From Closterium sp. NIES-65 (taxonomy: Eukaryota; Streptophyta; Zygnematophyceae; Desmidiales; Closteriaceae): a stretch of DNA of 64,000 nucleotides. Location of the stretch: positions 248,001 through 312,000 of the forward strand of contig CANXME010002152.1 of the NCBI GenBank assembly GCA_948144175.1, given 5' to 3'. Shown one piece after another: positions 55,961-64,000 of this stretch. Position numbers and translations under genes: made by a program. The notes beneath the pieces were generated by a model, which had not been told where the DNA came from, searched no databases, and worked only from the letters and a program-made list of their open reading frames with translations. Position 1 is the first letter of the stretch, and every line of letters starts with the position of its first letter.

Positions 55961-56255
55961 TATTAGAATGGACTAAGATACTAGCGGAAGCTTTAGTAGT
56001 CTTAGAACCTCCTTGTAAAGCCTAGGAATCCTAGGAGCCCACTTGGGCATGAACCATGCTAGAACCAAAGTGGTTTCCAAAAGTGAAATGCCAACAAGAG
56101 AGAACCCTAACCTATAGGGTTTGGGAGGTGGTCCACTCTAAAGAGTGTACACCACAAGTTCTCCCAACCCAACCAATGTATTCTACACTACCATAGTGTA
56201 GATGTACCACTACATATGTTTATTGGAGCAACCCGAATTAACCTTAATTCCAACA
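55961..56255 (-). repeat. Element I 3' LTR (295 bp)
   Basis: Minus strand TGTTGGAATTAAGG...TTCTAATA; contains the inverted repeat CTACACTA...TAGTGTAG. Confidence 0.95.
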
Positions 56256-56270
56256 CCCCCCCTTGCTCCA
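56256..56270 (-). promoter_or_regulatory. Element I polypurine tract
   Basis: Minus strand GGAGCAAGGGGGGGT directly before the 3' LTR; the plus-strand primer site for reverse transcription. Confidence 0.8.
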
Positions 56271-56295
56271 ATAAGCATTAAAGTTCACCCATAAA

Positions 56296-59200
56296 TCAAA
56301 ATACAACCCCTCCAGCGAATGAAGCCTTGGCCTTCGCAGCAATCACTCGCATGCCGATGCGCTCCAGGTTCTCATGCAGCTGCAAGCTTGGAAGAGCTTT
56401 GGTGAGCATGTCGGCATCCTGGAGGTGGGAGCGTACTGAGTGCACCTCGACCTCCTGCTGGCGCACCGCATCCCGTACAAAGTGCCATGCCACCTTAATG
56501 TGCTTGGTGCGCTGATGGAGAACGGGATTGTGGGCAAGGGAGACAGCTGCCTCATTATCACAGAGCAATGGAATAGCCCCCCCATCCCCCACATGCATCT
56601 CTGCCAACAGACTCCTCAACCAAATGGCCTCCTTGGCCCCCTCCGATAGAGCTTTGTACTCAGCTTCAGAAACGCTTGCTGCAACACTGTCTTGCTTTTT
56701 GCTATACCAGCTGATTGCTCCTCCTCCCAGCTTAAAGATGTAGGCAAAGCGACTCTTGCCATCAGTCTCACCACCCCAATCCGAGTCTGTGTACCCGACA
56801 ACCTGCTCACCACCTTGGCGCTCATACCTGATGACACGATCAGCTGTGTCGACCAAGTACCTGAGTGCTCTCAGTGCAGCGCGCATGTGAATGCGTCTTG
56901 GTGCCACGCAGGACTGTGCAAGGGTGTTGACAGTGAAAGACATGTCAGGACGGGTGGTCACAGCAGCATACATCAAGCTGCCAATGAGACTCTGGTACAC
57001 CTTGACATCAGCTGCAACACCTTCCTCAGTAGACCAAGTACCATTCCTGATCTTAGAGAGGTCATTGGGTGACATTGGAGTATGCACCCTATGGGTCTCC
57101 TTCAGCAGATCACCAAACCTTCCCTGGAGACCACGGACATACTTCTTCTGACCAATCTCCAACCACCCATCCTTGACCGACCTGCGAACCTCCACACCAA
57201 GGTACATGGATACCTCACCTAGATCCTTCATCTGGTACCTCTGAGCAAGCACCTCCTTGACCTGACCGATCAGCTCCAAGCGTGGAGACACAAGCAAGAG
57301 GTCATCCACATACACCAATACATACACTGGCTCTTCATCCACAAACCTGATGTACAGAGCCTCATCACATGCACTGCGGTCAAACCCTGCTGCAATCAAG
57401 GTGGTACCAATCTCCTCATTCCAAGCACGAGGCGCTTGCTTGAGCCCATAGAGAGCTTTGCGCAAGCGATGCACCCTACCTGTACCATCATCAAATCCCT
57501 CAGGTTGCCTCACATACACTTCCTCTTGAAGGAGTGCATTGAGGTAAGCATGATCAACATCCTCCTGTTGTACATGCCACCCTTTTACCGCGGCTTCTGC
57601 AAGAAGCACCCGACCTGAGGTCAGCTTGCCCACAGGGGCAAATACCTGATTATAGTCCTTCTCAGGCTCCTGAGTGTACCCCTTAGCAACAAGGCGAACC
57701 TTGTGCTGTACCACCTTATCCTCCTTGTCAGTTTTCCTGCGGAAAACGTACCGGACCCCAATGGCCTTCTTACCTGGAGGTAAGTCAACCGGCTCTGGAT
57801 CCCATACACCCATAGTGCGCATTGCATTTACCTCCTTCTCAGCGCCTGCCTTCCACGCAGGGCCCTCAGGGCCACGCAGGGCCTCAGCGAGTGTGCGTGG
57901 GACATCACCTGTGCTCACACCTGCCAGTGCAACACCTTCCACCTCCCTGGCCAAACATAGCATGCCCTCAACCACACCAGCATCCCCCCCTACCTCCTCA
58001 CCACCTGTACCAGACTGGATACCAAGCACCTGCAAACCCGTAACCGGTGGTGGGGAGGTAGTCGCTGGTGACGGAGGGGCACCCGTAGAGAGAGGGATAG
58101 AGCGCTGACCAGAGGAGGAGGAAGAGGAAGTAGCCTGTGTAGCGGATCTCCGCTGAATGACCGAGGGGCCACTGAGCTGCTGCAGAGGGGTGGGCTGCTG
58201 CTGCACCGACAGACTCAGCGGTGCCGGTGGCAGTGGTGAAAGTGGCATCTCAACGTCGTCAGCCGTTGCTGAGGGTGGCGAGAGTGGAAGAGGGAGGAGT
58301 TGGGAAATTGCAGCTGCATCCTGCAGAAGCTCCCCAAATTCCTTTGCCTTGTCCCAATCCTTCCACATCACATTCTCAAGGAAATCAACATCCCGAGCAA
58401 TGCGAATGCGCATGATAGAAGGGTCCAGCATGCGCCAACCCTTGCTCTCCATGTCCACCCCAACACAGACACACATGACAGCCCGTGCATCAAGCTTGCC
58501 ACCCTTCTCATGCCCATGCAACATGACACTCCCCATGCAACCCCAAATCCGAGCCATGCCCACATGCGGCTTCTGGCCGGACCACGCCTCCATTGGTGTG
58601 ATGGAGGCAGGCAAAGCACTGTGGGTGACCCTGTTCTTAACCCACACGACCCACATCAATGCTTCACCCCACAAGCGAGCAGGGAGACCACTGTCGACCA
58701 ACAATGTGCGAATCCCCTCTGCCATCGTCCTGTGCCACCTCTCCACAACCCCATTCTGTTGTGGTGTATCTGCGACGCTCAATTGAGTTTTAATGCCAAA
58801 CTCCGCCTTCCATGCTTTTACAGCTTCCCCCAAGAACTCGCCACCCCTGTCCGAGCGAACAGCCTTCAGCTTCCGCCCACACTCCAACTCCACGTCCTTA
58901 TGCCACTGGCGAAGGACTTTTGCAACTATGGCCGATTCCTTGTTGGGGAGGGGGAACGACCAAACTCGTCTGGTGAAATCGTCAATGAGACTGAGGACAT
59001 ACACCGCTCCTCCCAGTGATGGTGTGCGCACCGGCCCCCACAAATCCATGTGGACCTCATCCAAAGGCCCAAGTGCCCGGGACGCCTCATGGGGAAACGG
59101 CTTCCGAGCCGACTTTCCCAATAAGCAGGGCTCACATGGGGAAAAATCAGTGTTCCCCCCCCCAATCTCCAAGCCCAGTACACTGTTCCCCCGAGCCATC

Positions 59201-60726
59201 TGTTGCAATGTTGTGGGGGCGGTATGACCAAGGCGGCGATGGGCAAGGGTCAATGGGGAAAATGAGGAGGACGACTTAGCTGCAAGAGCACTGCCCTGTG
59301 TGCCCTGAGCAAGAGGAAGAAACATCCGCACCAATCCATGGTCCCTTCCCCTCTCCTTTTCTCCAATCGCCAACACCCGCTCCCCCCGTTGAAGGACACA
59401 TCTCTTGCCTTTGAATGTGACAATGACATCTCGAGAGGTGAGGTGTGGGACTGACAGCAGACGCGTGTGCATCTCAGGCACAAGGTGGACCTTTTGAATC
59501 CTCAGCAGCTGACCTCCAGCACCAACCACTGGCACCTCACCCATGCCAACAGCTTTCACCACCCGTCCATCTCCCAATCTAACTCCCCGAACCTCTAGTG
59601 GTTGAAGCTTACTTTTGAAGTCCGATGCATAAGGAGTAAAGTTGTGGCTGGCCCCACTGTCAATCCACCACCCCTCTCGCGGCTGCTCCTCTCCCACTGT
59701 TGCAACTGCTTCTCCAACCACTGCCTCTGCCTTGTCATCCTGCTCCTCCTCATCCGCCACCTGTGCCTTGCCGTTGGACCCACGACCCCCCCGCTGTAAG
59801 AATGCCGGAATGCCTCCCTTAGATCGATGAGGACATCGCTGCCATGCATGTCCCTCATCCCAACAGCCATGACACAACCCCCGAGGAGCCATGCCCTTGG
59901 ACCCCCAAGGGAAATCAAGCACTCCCGCTTTGCCTTTCCATTGACCCCATCTGCCCGAGTTGGTGTCACTGCTGCTACCGCTGTCTCCATGCTTTCCTCC
60001 CTTGACCCAATTTCCCCTGCCGCTGCTGCCCACTTTCGTACCCGCTCCAAATGTGGCTACACCATCCGATCTTGGTGCGACACCAATCCGCATCTCCTCG
60101 CTCCTCAAGGAGGTAAGCAGCTGATCCTTAGTGAGCGATGATGACTGGTTGTTCAACACCACCTTCAGCATCTCAAAGTGAGGAGGTAGTCCTTTGAGTA
60201 TCCTCATCATCCACTCCTCAACCTCCTCCTTTCCTCCTGCAGCCAAGTACTTGGACCTCAAGTCCTCGGCACGCGCCCAGTATGCAGCCACCCCCTCCCC
60301 CTCTTTCATCTTCAATGAAGAGAGCTCCTCAGAGAGTGCCATCCGGTTACACAATCCACGCTGAAGGTAGAACTCCTTCACTCGTATGTATGCCGCTGCT
60401 GTGCCTGCAGGAATTCGGGTGACCGCTCTTGCTCCGCCATCAACAGGTGCGCTGCCCAACTCGGTCTTGCCGCCGAACTCCCGTACCAAGCGAATTAGCT
60501 CATCTGGCACCAAGGCATTGCAGAATTGAGCGAATGCCTTCTGATTTTTTCTCTCCCACTTCAGCCGTGCGTCACCCGATGCAGGCCGCTCCTCCGAACC
60601 ATCAAAGTACCCCCATAGATCGTGTGCCTCTGCCCATTGTTCGAATCGGAAGCTCCAAGTCCAATAGTCGCTCCCGTCGAACTTAGGCGTACTCTCCAGC
60701 TTCCCTTCACCTGAGTCATGATCCAT
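56296..60726 (-). CDS. Element I gag-pol polyprotein, intact (1476 aa)
   Basis: ATG at 60726 (MDHDSGEGKL) is the first in-frame ATG; the frame reaches its stop at 56296. By residue: copia-type gag about 10-240; zinc knuckle CHGCWDEGHAWQRC (CX2CX4HX4C) about 283-297; protease WWIDSGASHNF about 354; pre-integrase HRRLGH about 495; integrase with HMDLWGP (558), RSDRGGEF (623) and NGVVERW (660); RT with YVDDLLL about 1137; RNase H with YTDSDWGG (1313) and CDNEAA (1390), closing with DMLTKALP. All catalytic residues I looked for are present. It makes the particle protein and enzymes for its own transposition. With near-identical LTRs it is a good candidate for a recently active element. Confidence 0.96.
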   Translation of the reverse strand: MDHDSGEGKLESTPKFDGSDYWTWSFRFEQWAEAHDLWGYFDGSEERPASGDARLKWERKNQKAFAQFCNALVPDELIRLVREFGGKTELGSAPVDGGARAVTRIPAGTAAAYIRVKEFYLQRGLCNRMALSEELSSLKMKEGEGVAAYWARAEDLRSKYLAAGGKEEVEEWMMRILKGLPPHFEMLKVVLNNQSSSLTKDQLLTSLRSEEMRIGVAPRSDGVATFGAGTKVGSSGRGNWVKGGKHGDSGSSSDTNSGRWGQWKGKAGVLDFPWGSKGMAPRGLCHGCWDEGHAWQRCPHRSKGGIPAFLQRGGRGSNGKAQVADEEEQDDKAEAVVGEAVATVGEEQPREGWWIDSGASHNFTPYASDFKSKLQPLEVRGVRLGDGRVVKAVGMGEVPVVGAGGQLLRIQKVHLVPEMHTRLLSVPHLTSRDVIVTFKGKRCVLQRGERVLAIGEKERGRDHGLVRMFLPLAQGTQGSALAAKSSSSFSPLTLAHRRLGHTAPTTLQQMARGNSVLGLEIGGGNTDFSPCEPCLLGKSARKPFPHEASRALGPLDEVHMDLWGPVRTPSLGGAVYVLSLIDDFTRRVWSFPLPNKESAIVAKVLRQWHKDVELECGRKLKAVRSDRGGEFLGEAVKAWKAEFGIKTQLSVADTPQQNGVVERWHRTMAEGIRTLLVDSGLPARLWGEALMWVVWVKNRVTHSALPASITPMEAWSGQKPHVGMARIWGCMGSVMLHGHEKGGKLDARAVMCVCVGVDMESKGWRMLDPSIMRIRIARDVDFLENVMWKDWDKAKEFGELLQDAAAISQLLPLPLSPPSATADDVEMPLSPLPPAPLSLSVQQQPTPLQQLSGPSVIQRRSATQATSSSSSSGQRSIPLSTGAPPSPATTSPPPVTGLQVLGIQSGTGGEEVGGDAGVVEGMLCLAREVEGVALAGVSTGDVPRTLAEALRGPEGPAWKAGAEKEVNAMRTMGVWDPEPVDLPPGKKAIGVRYVFRRKTDKEDKVVQHKVRLVAKGYTQEPEKDYNQVFAPVGKLTSGRVLLAEAAVKGWHVQQEDVDHAYLNALLQEEVYVRQPEGFDDGTGRVHRLRKALYGLKQAPRAWNEEIGTTLIAAGFDRSACDEALYIRFVDEEPVYVLVYVDDLLLVSPRLELIGQVKEVLAQRYQMKDLGEVSMYLGVEVRRSVKDGWLEIGQKKYVRGLQGRFGDLLKETHRVHTPMSPNDLSKIRNGTWSTEEGVAADVKVYQSLIGSLMYAAVTTRPDMSFTVNTLAQSCVAPRRIHMRAALRALRYLVDTADRVIRYERQGGEQVVGYTDSDWGGETDGKSRFAYIFKLGGGAISWYSKKQDSVAASVSEAEYKALSEGAKEAIWLRSLLAEMHVGDGGAIPLLCDNEAAVSLAHNPVLHQRTKHIKVAWHFVRDAVRQQEVEVHSVRSHLQDADMLTKALPSLQLHENLERIGMRVIAAKAKASFAGGVVF

Positions 60727-61457
60727 TTGCGGCAGACACTCTGGAGATTGACGTTGAGGTGGTGGTGGAGGCAACGGCGGCGGTGGTGGAGACGATGTGG
60801 ACAGATTTGCCCCCTCTTGGTTTTTGGAGCGTAACTCCGCGCTCGAACCTCCGAATGATGAGCCGTTTGTCTCAGATGAATCTTTGCTTCAAGACCGTTC
60901 CGATGATGTATCGCGCTCCTGAATCCCGCTTCCAAGCTGTCCGCTTAAACTCGTCGAAGTTGGCCGATTTCCCGTCAACGAAGACTCAACCGTTTCTCCC
61001 GATTTTTGGCTTGTTGGATGCGCCCTGGCCTCCTCTATCGGCGTCTGGCCTCCAATTTTTTTTCCGCGCTTTAAATCTTCCCCGATTCGCGATTTTCCAA
61101 TTCGTCCGCCGGCAGTTTTTCGCGAATTGCGTCCGATCCCCTCGTCGATTGGTGACGATCTTGAGGCAATTGTTGTAGAGCGTGCTGAGACCTTTCCAAC
61201 GGTATGCTGCACGTCTTGATCGGCTAAAGTTGACTGAGCGCCTCCGTGGATGGATGCCGCTCTTCTCGTCCTCCCAAACGGATCTACACGATTTCCAGCA
61301 GTTTTCTTCTCTCCTCCTTCCCTCCCACGTCCAGAGTCCGCCACGGTGCAATTTCGGCAGCCCTTCGGGAGGAATGGAAGCTAACTAGCTTCCACCAAGA
61401 TCTTATGGTCCAATGTCTTGAGTAACTCCTTTTCCAACAGATTGCTAGGCCTTCCTT

Positions 61458-61469
61458 GCTCTGATACCA
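61458..61469 (-). promoter_or_regulatory. Element I primer-binding site
   Basis: TGGTATCAGAGC on the minus strand, an exact match to the plant initiator Met-tRNA primer site, directly next to the 5' LTR. Confidence 0.93.
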
Positions 61470-61764
61470 TATTAGAATGGACTAAGATACTAGCGGAAGC
61501 TTTAGTAGTCTTAGAACCTCCTCGTAAAGCCTAGGAATCCTAGGAGCCCACTTGGGCATGAACCATGCTAGAACCAAAGTGGTTTCCAAAAGTGAAATGC
61601 CAACAAGAGAGAACCCTAACCTATAGGGTTTGGGAGGTGGTCCACTCTAAAGAGTGTACACCACAAGTTCTCCCAACCCAACCAATGTATTCTACACTAC
61701 CATAGTGTAGATGTACCACTACATATGTTTATTGGAGCAACCCGAATTAACCTTAATTCCAACA
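61470..61764 (-). repeat. Element I 5' LTR (295 bp)
   Basis: One difference from the 3' LTR (CCTCGT against CCTTGT, plus-strand reading). Confidence 0.95.
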
Positions 61765-62481
61765 AGAATTACTGAGTTCTCAACCCTGTTCAAATCAGAG
61801 TAGTAATTTTCCTATCCCTGATTTTGAGTAAAGTGTAACAGACTATCCTGTTAGTGGACCCTGACTTAATAGGATATCGAATCTGTGGTCCCTGATTTTG
61901 ACCTTATCGAGAGGAAGGTTCTTGGAAATTTTCTCCCAATATCCCGCTTCGGTTTGATCGCAGTACAGCCAGCGCATGAGCGATGGACAGCAGCATGTCG
62001 GACAGGCGAATACGCTCTATGTTTGTTATTTTCACGAAATGCGAATAAGTTGTTCCACTGTCGTAACTGCGTGTGCGTTAAATTTCTAGAACCTATTTTG
62101 CGTTTCGCACAGCGATCTTGGCCACATTCAGGTATCGAATCGAAATGCTTGGTTGAGCGAAATCGCTCATCTCTTCCCCCCACTAAAACGTGTGCACAAA
62201 TACCATTTTGTAACACCATAAAGGTGGAAATTAGCGCACTCAAAGTGTGCACGAAACACAGAGCGCAAACTTTACGCAGAGGGAGACTTTTTCCCCTCTA
62301 ACAAAGGACGCGTTACTACTCTGATCCTCGATTTTCGACCCTGAACAATCAGAGTTATATACTTATCAACCCTGAGCAATCAGAGAAGCATTATTCTGAA
62401 AAATGTGCACTCATAATAGAGGGGAATTTTTTTCCCCGGAATCAGGGAGGCCTAATATGAAACATCAGCCCTGGGCCAGAG

Positions 62482-62590
62482 GTGAAATCCACCATATTAG
62501 AGGGTACAAATCAGGGTGCGCTCTGGCTGATGCATCAAGCTGAGCATCAACAAAAGCATGTCTGGTTACAACGATATGGTTAATGCCTCA
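62482..62590. other. Spacer between hAT-like element and lectin gene 2
   Basis: About 110 bp. It would hold the 3' untranslated region of lectin gene 2; no signal placed. Confidence 0.5.
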
Positions 62591-63707
62591 TTATGGTAAG
62601 CATACTTGCATCCCTACCCACAACGACGAGACAGTACAGTCAAACCCGTCATTGAGTGACCGGAAAAGGCCCACTTTCCGCTTGTATCGAGACGCAATTA
62701 GCTTGCCGCATGTGTCTCCTCTCTTCACGAGGTAGAAGCGTTTAGTCACACATTGCATCCCTCCATAGCCTGACGCCTCATTCGATAGCAAGCACACCTG
62801 ACGTGGAGAGTGAGAAGGGGAGAGAGGAGAGAAAAAGGAGGCAGGGTTGAGTCACACATTGCATCCCTCCATAGCCTGACAGCTCATCCACGAGCAAGCA
62901 CACCTGGCGTGGGGGGTGAGAAGGTAAGAGAAGGGAGAGAAGGGAGGCAGCGATGAGTCACACACTGCATCCCTCCATAGCCTGACAGCTCATCCGCGAA
63001 TAAGCACACCTGGCGTGGGGGGTGAGAAGGTAAGAGAAGGGAGAGAAGGGAGGCAGCGATGAGTCACACAATGCATCCCTCCATAGCCTGACAGCTCATC
63101 CGCGAGCAAGCACACCTGACATGGGGGGTAAGAAAGAAAGGAGTACATTATGGTTGAAGCCAATGAATAAGTTCACACAGGTTTGCTTGAACCATAATAG
63201 TTCAGACACACAATCACGATAAAAAAAACAGTGGTCACGTAAGCCTTGCAACAGCTGCAGAATTGCTTGGACGAAAATCAGGATGTGCGGTTGTCAAGGC
63301 CATCGGCAGATAACAGAAATGGTGTAGGCACACTCTGTATGGAGGATACGACCAGTCCAGGCAGCAACACCATGTATCAGATGGTTGCAAAAACAAACCA
63401 GGTAGAGTCGAACGCATTTCAGAAGGCTTCAAACAGGTGAACAGAAACCACACGCGCAAGTAATAAATAACCACTCACTCACCTTGTCGACAACAGAGTC
63501 CGCCCACCCAGCAGCATTGGGCAGCAGGTGGTCGCAGTAGAGCGCGGGGTTGACGCGGAAGAGCTTTGCGATGCTCATGATGTGCCATCCAAGGCGCAGC
63601 GTGGCGAGCTTCTGGCACGTGTGCACGGTGGAGTCGAGAGTCTTATAGAGGTTGCAGGCCGCCACCGGGGAGGAGGGGTACCTTGAGTTGTTCTCCACAC
63701 ACACGCG
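62591..63707 (-). CDS. Lectin gene 2 (3' end): two terminal LysM-like exons
   Basis: Paralogue of lectin gene 1 in the same orientation, continuing beyond the right edge. Exon n-1 is 63707-63483 (225 bp, acceptor CTGCAG|CGC, donor GACAAG|GTGAGT) and the last exon 62797-62591 (207 bp, acceptor CGTCAG|GTG, stop TAA). Both have the same lengths and phase 0 borders as exons 9 and 10 of gene 1. The last exon holds RFYLVKRGDTCGKLIASRY and LWVGMQVCLP; the earlier one HTCQKL and NPALYCDHLLPN. The intron (685 bp) contains three extra copies of the last exon's 5' end. Upstream exons are not in the window. Confidence 0.82.
62745..63135 (-). repeat. 106-bp tandem repeat containing splice acceptor and exon start
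   Basis: The motif GCATCCCTCCATAGCCTGAC begins at 62755, 62861, 62967 and 63073, exactly 106 bp apart. The first copy is the real 5' end of the last exon of lectin gene 2. The other three, in the intron, each retain the acceptor-like CAG|GTGTGCTTGC or a close form and about 18 readable codons of the exon. Confidence 0.92.
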
Positions 63708-63719
63708 CTGCAGGGAGGA

Positions 63720-63965
63720 GTGGGATGAGGGGGATGGGGAGGGGAGAGTGAGGTGAAATCCAATAAAAAGCGCATCAAGCTTCTGACACGAGTGCACGGT
63801 GGAGTCAAGAGTCTAGTTTAAGTTGCAAGCCGCCACTGGGGAAGAGGGGGACCTGTTTTGAGGCGCCTCAAAAGTACTCTGTTATAAGTTGCTTGCAGGC
63901 CGCCCCTGGGGAAGAGGGGGACCTGGCATTGTTCTCCACACACACGCGCTGCAGGGTCGAGAGGG
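63720..63965 (-). pseudogene. Decayed partial duplicates of the lectin gene 2 exon
   Basis: Two incomplete copies of the 225-bp exon lie upstream of it. One (about 63772-63850) reads SPVAACNL then a stop, and HSCQKL. The other (about 63890-63955) has an acceptor-like CTGCAGCGCGTGTGTG start and an SSPGAACK stretch. Both lack the NPALYCD part, so they look like failed exon duplications. One could still be the edge of a real upstream exon. Confidence 0.65.
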
Positions 63966-64000
63966 ATGGAGGGAAGAGGGAGGGGAGGGGGCGGTGTTGA

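Larger units (their letters stand above)
55961..61764 (-). mobile_element. Element I: apparently intact Ty1/copia element (5804 bp)
   Basis: 295-bp LTRs at 55961-56255 and 61470-61764 differ at one position by eye and are flanked by an exact target duplication AGAAT (55956-55960 and 61765-61769). The LTRs read TGTTGG...CTAATA on the minus strand, so the 3' end is TA, not CA. The primer-binding site TGGTATCAGAGC abuts the LTR and a polypurine tract of A and G lies beside the other LTR. A single uninterrupted polyprotein frame is present. It is unrelated to the A-H family beyond the superfamily level. Confidence 0.97.
55878..62473. mobile_element. hAT-like non-autonomous DNA element, split by copia element I
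   Basis: Both ends are CAGGGCTGAT in inverted orientation (55878-55887 and 62464-62473), flanked by an exact 8-bp duplication GGCCAGAG (55870-55877 and 62474-62481). A CAGGG terminus and an 8-bp target duplication are hallmarks of hAT transposons. Without the nested copia element the unit is about 790 bp and has no transposase frame. It contains several CCCTGATTTT and AATCAGAG motifs in both directions. Confidence 0.85.

Noticed and set aside
61866..62252. Frame in the right arm of the hAT-like element as transposase remnant
   Set aside because: No hAT transposase motif visible; the arm is only about 700 bp.

Overview
This is eukaryotic, plant-type genomic DNA. Every LTR retrotransposon that can be placed is Ty1/copia-like (protease, integrase, RT, RNase H order). 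Most have primer-binding sites that resemble the 3' end of plant initiator Met-tRNA (TGGTATCAGAGC or close variants). The one multi-exon host gene combines L-type (legume-type) lectin, EGF-like and LysM-like modules. A green-lineage genome, possibly a streptophyte alga, fits best. The species cannot be fixed from sequence alone.

Positions 1-39476 are almost entirely nested LTR retrotransposons. Element A (1-4317, +) enters from the left edge. A 23-bp minisatellite (5004-12879) is split by a solo LTR (B, 5258-5383) and by element C (5415-12467, -, TSD AGATG). Element D (13789-21199, +, TSD AAGGC) is full length but has two stop codons and a changed integrase catalytic Asp. Element E (22235-28556, -) is a degraded copy. 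F (28596-30127, TSD GTAGG, LTRs identical by eye) and G (30387-39476) are coding-free miniature LTR elements of the TRIM type. G is split by element H (31055-38763), which carries a short TIR transposon and a long TA microsatellite in its 3' region. The LTRs of A-H are about 126-146 bp and share a core motif, so the miniature elements may be mobilised by proteins from the larger ones.

Positions 39851-54959 (- strand) hold the main host gene. I reconstruct ten exons that join in frame to a predicted protein of about 1400 residues: a hydrophobic signal or anchor region, a carbohydrate-binding-like domain with a hexapeptide repeat, two L-type lectin domains, two six-cysteine EGF-like modules and three LysM-like modules. 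Introns 1-6 are all phase 1 and introns 7-9 all phase 0. Five introns carry minisatellites with different units: 22 bp, 10 bp (182 copies), 24 bp (23 copies), 23 bp (149 copies) and 34 bp.

Positions 55878-62473 are a short hAT-like DNA element (8-bp TSD GGCCAGAG) split by an apparently intact copia element I (55961-61764, TSD AGAAT, LTRs differing at one site, open reading frame of 1476 codons). Positions 62591-64000 hold the 3' end of a second, paralogous lectin/LysM gene on the same strand. Around its last intron the splice acceptor and the start of the last exon are repeated four times at 106-bp spacing.
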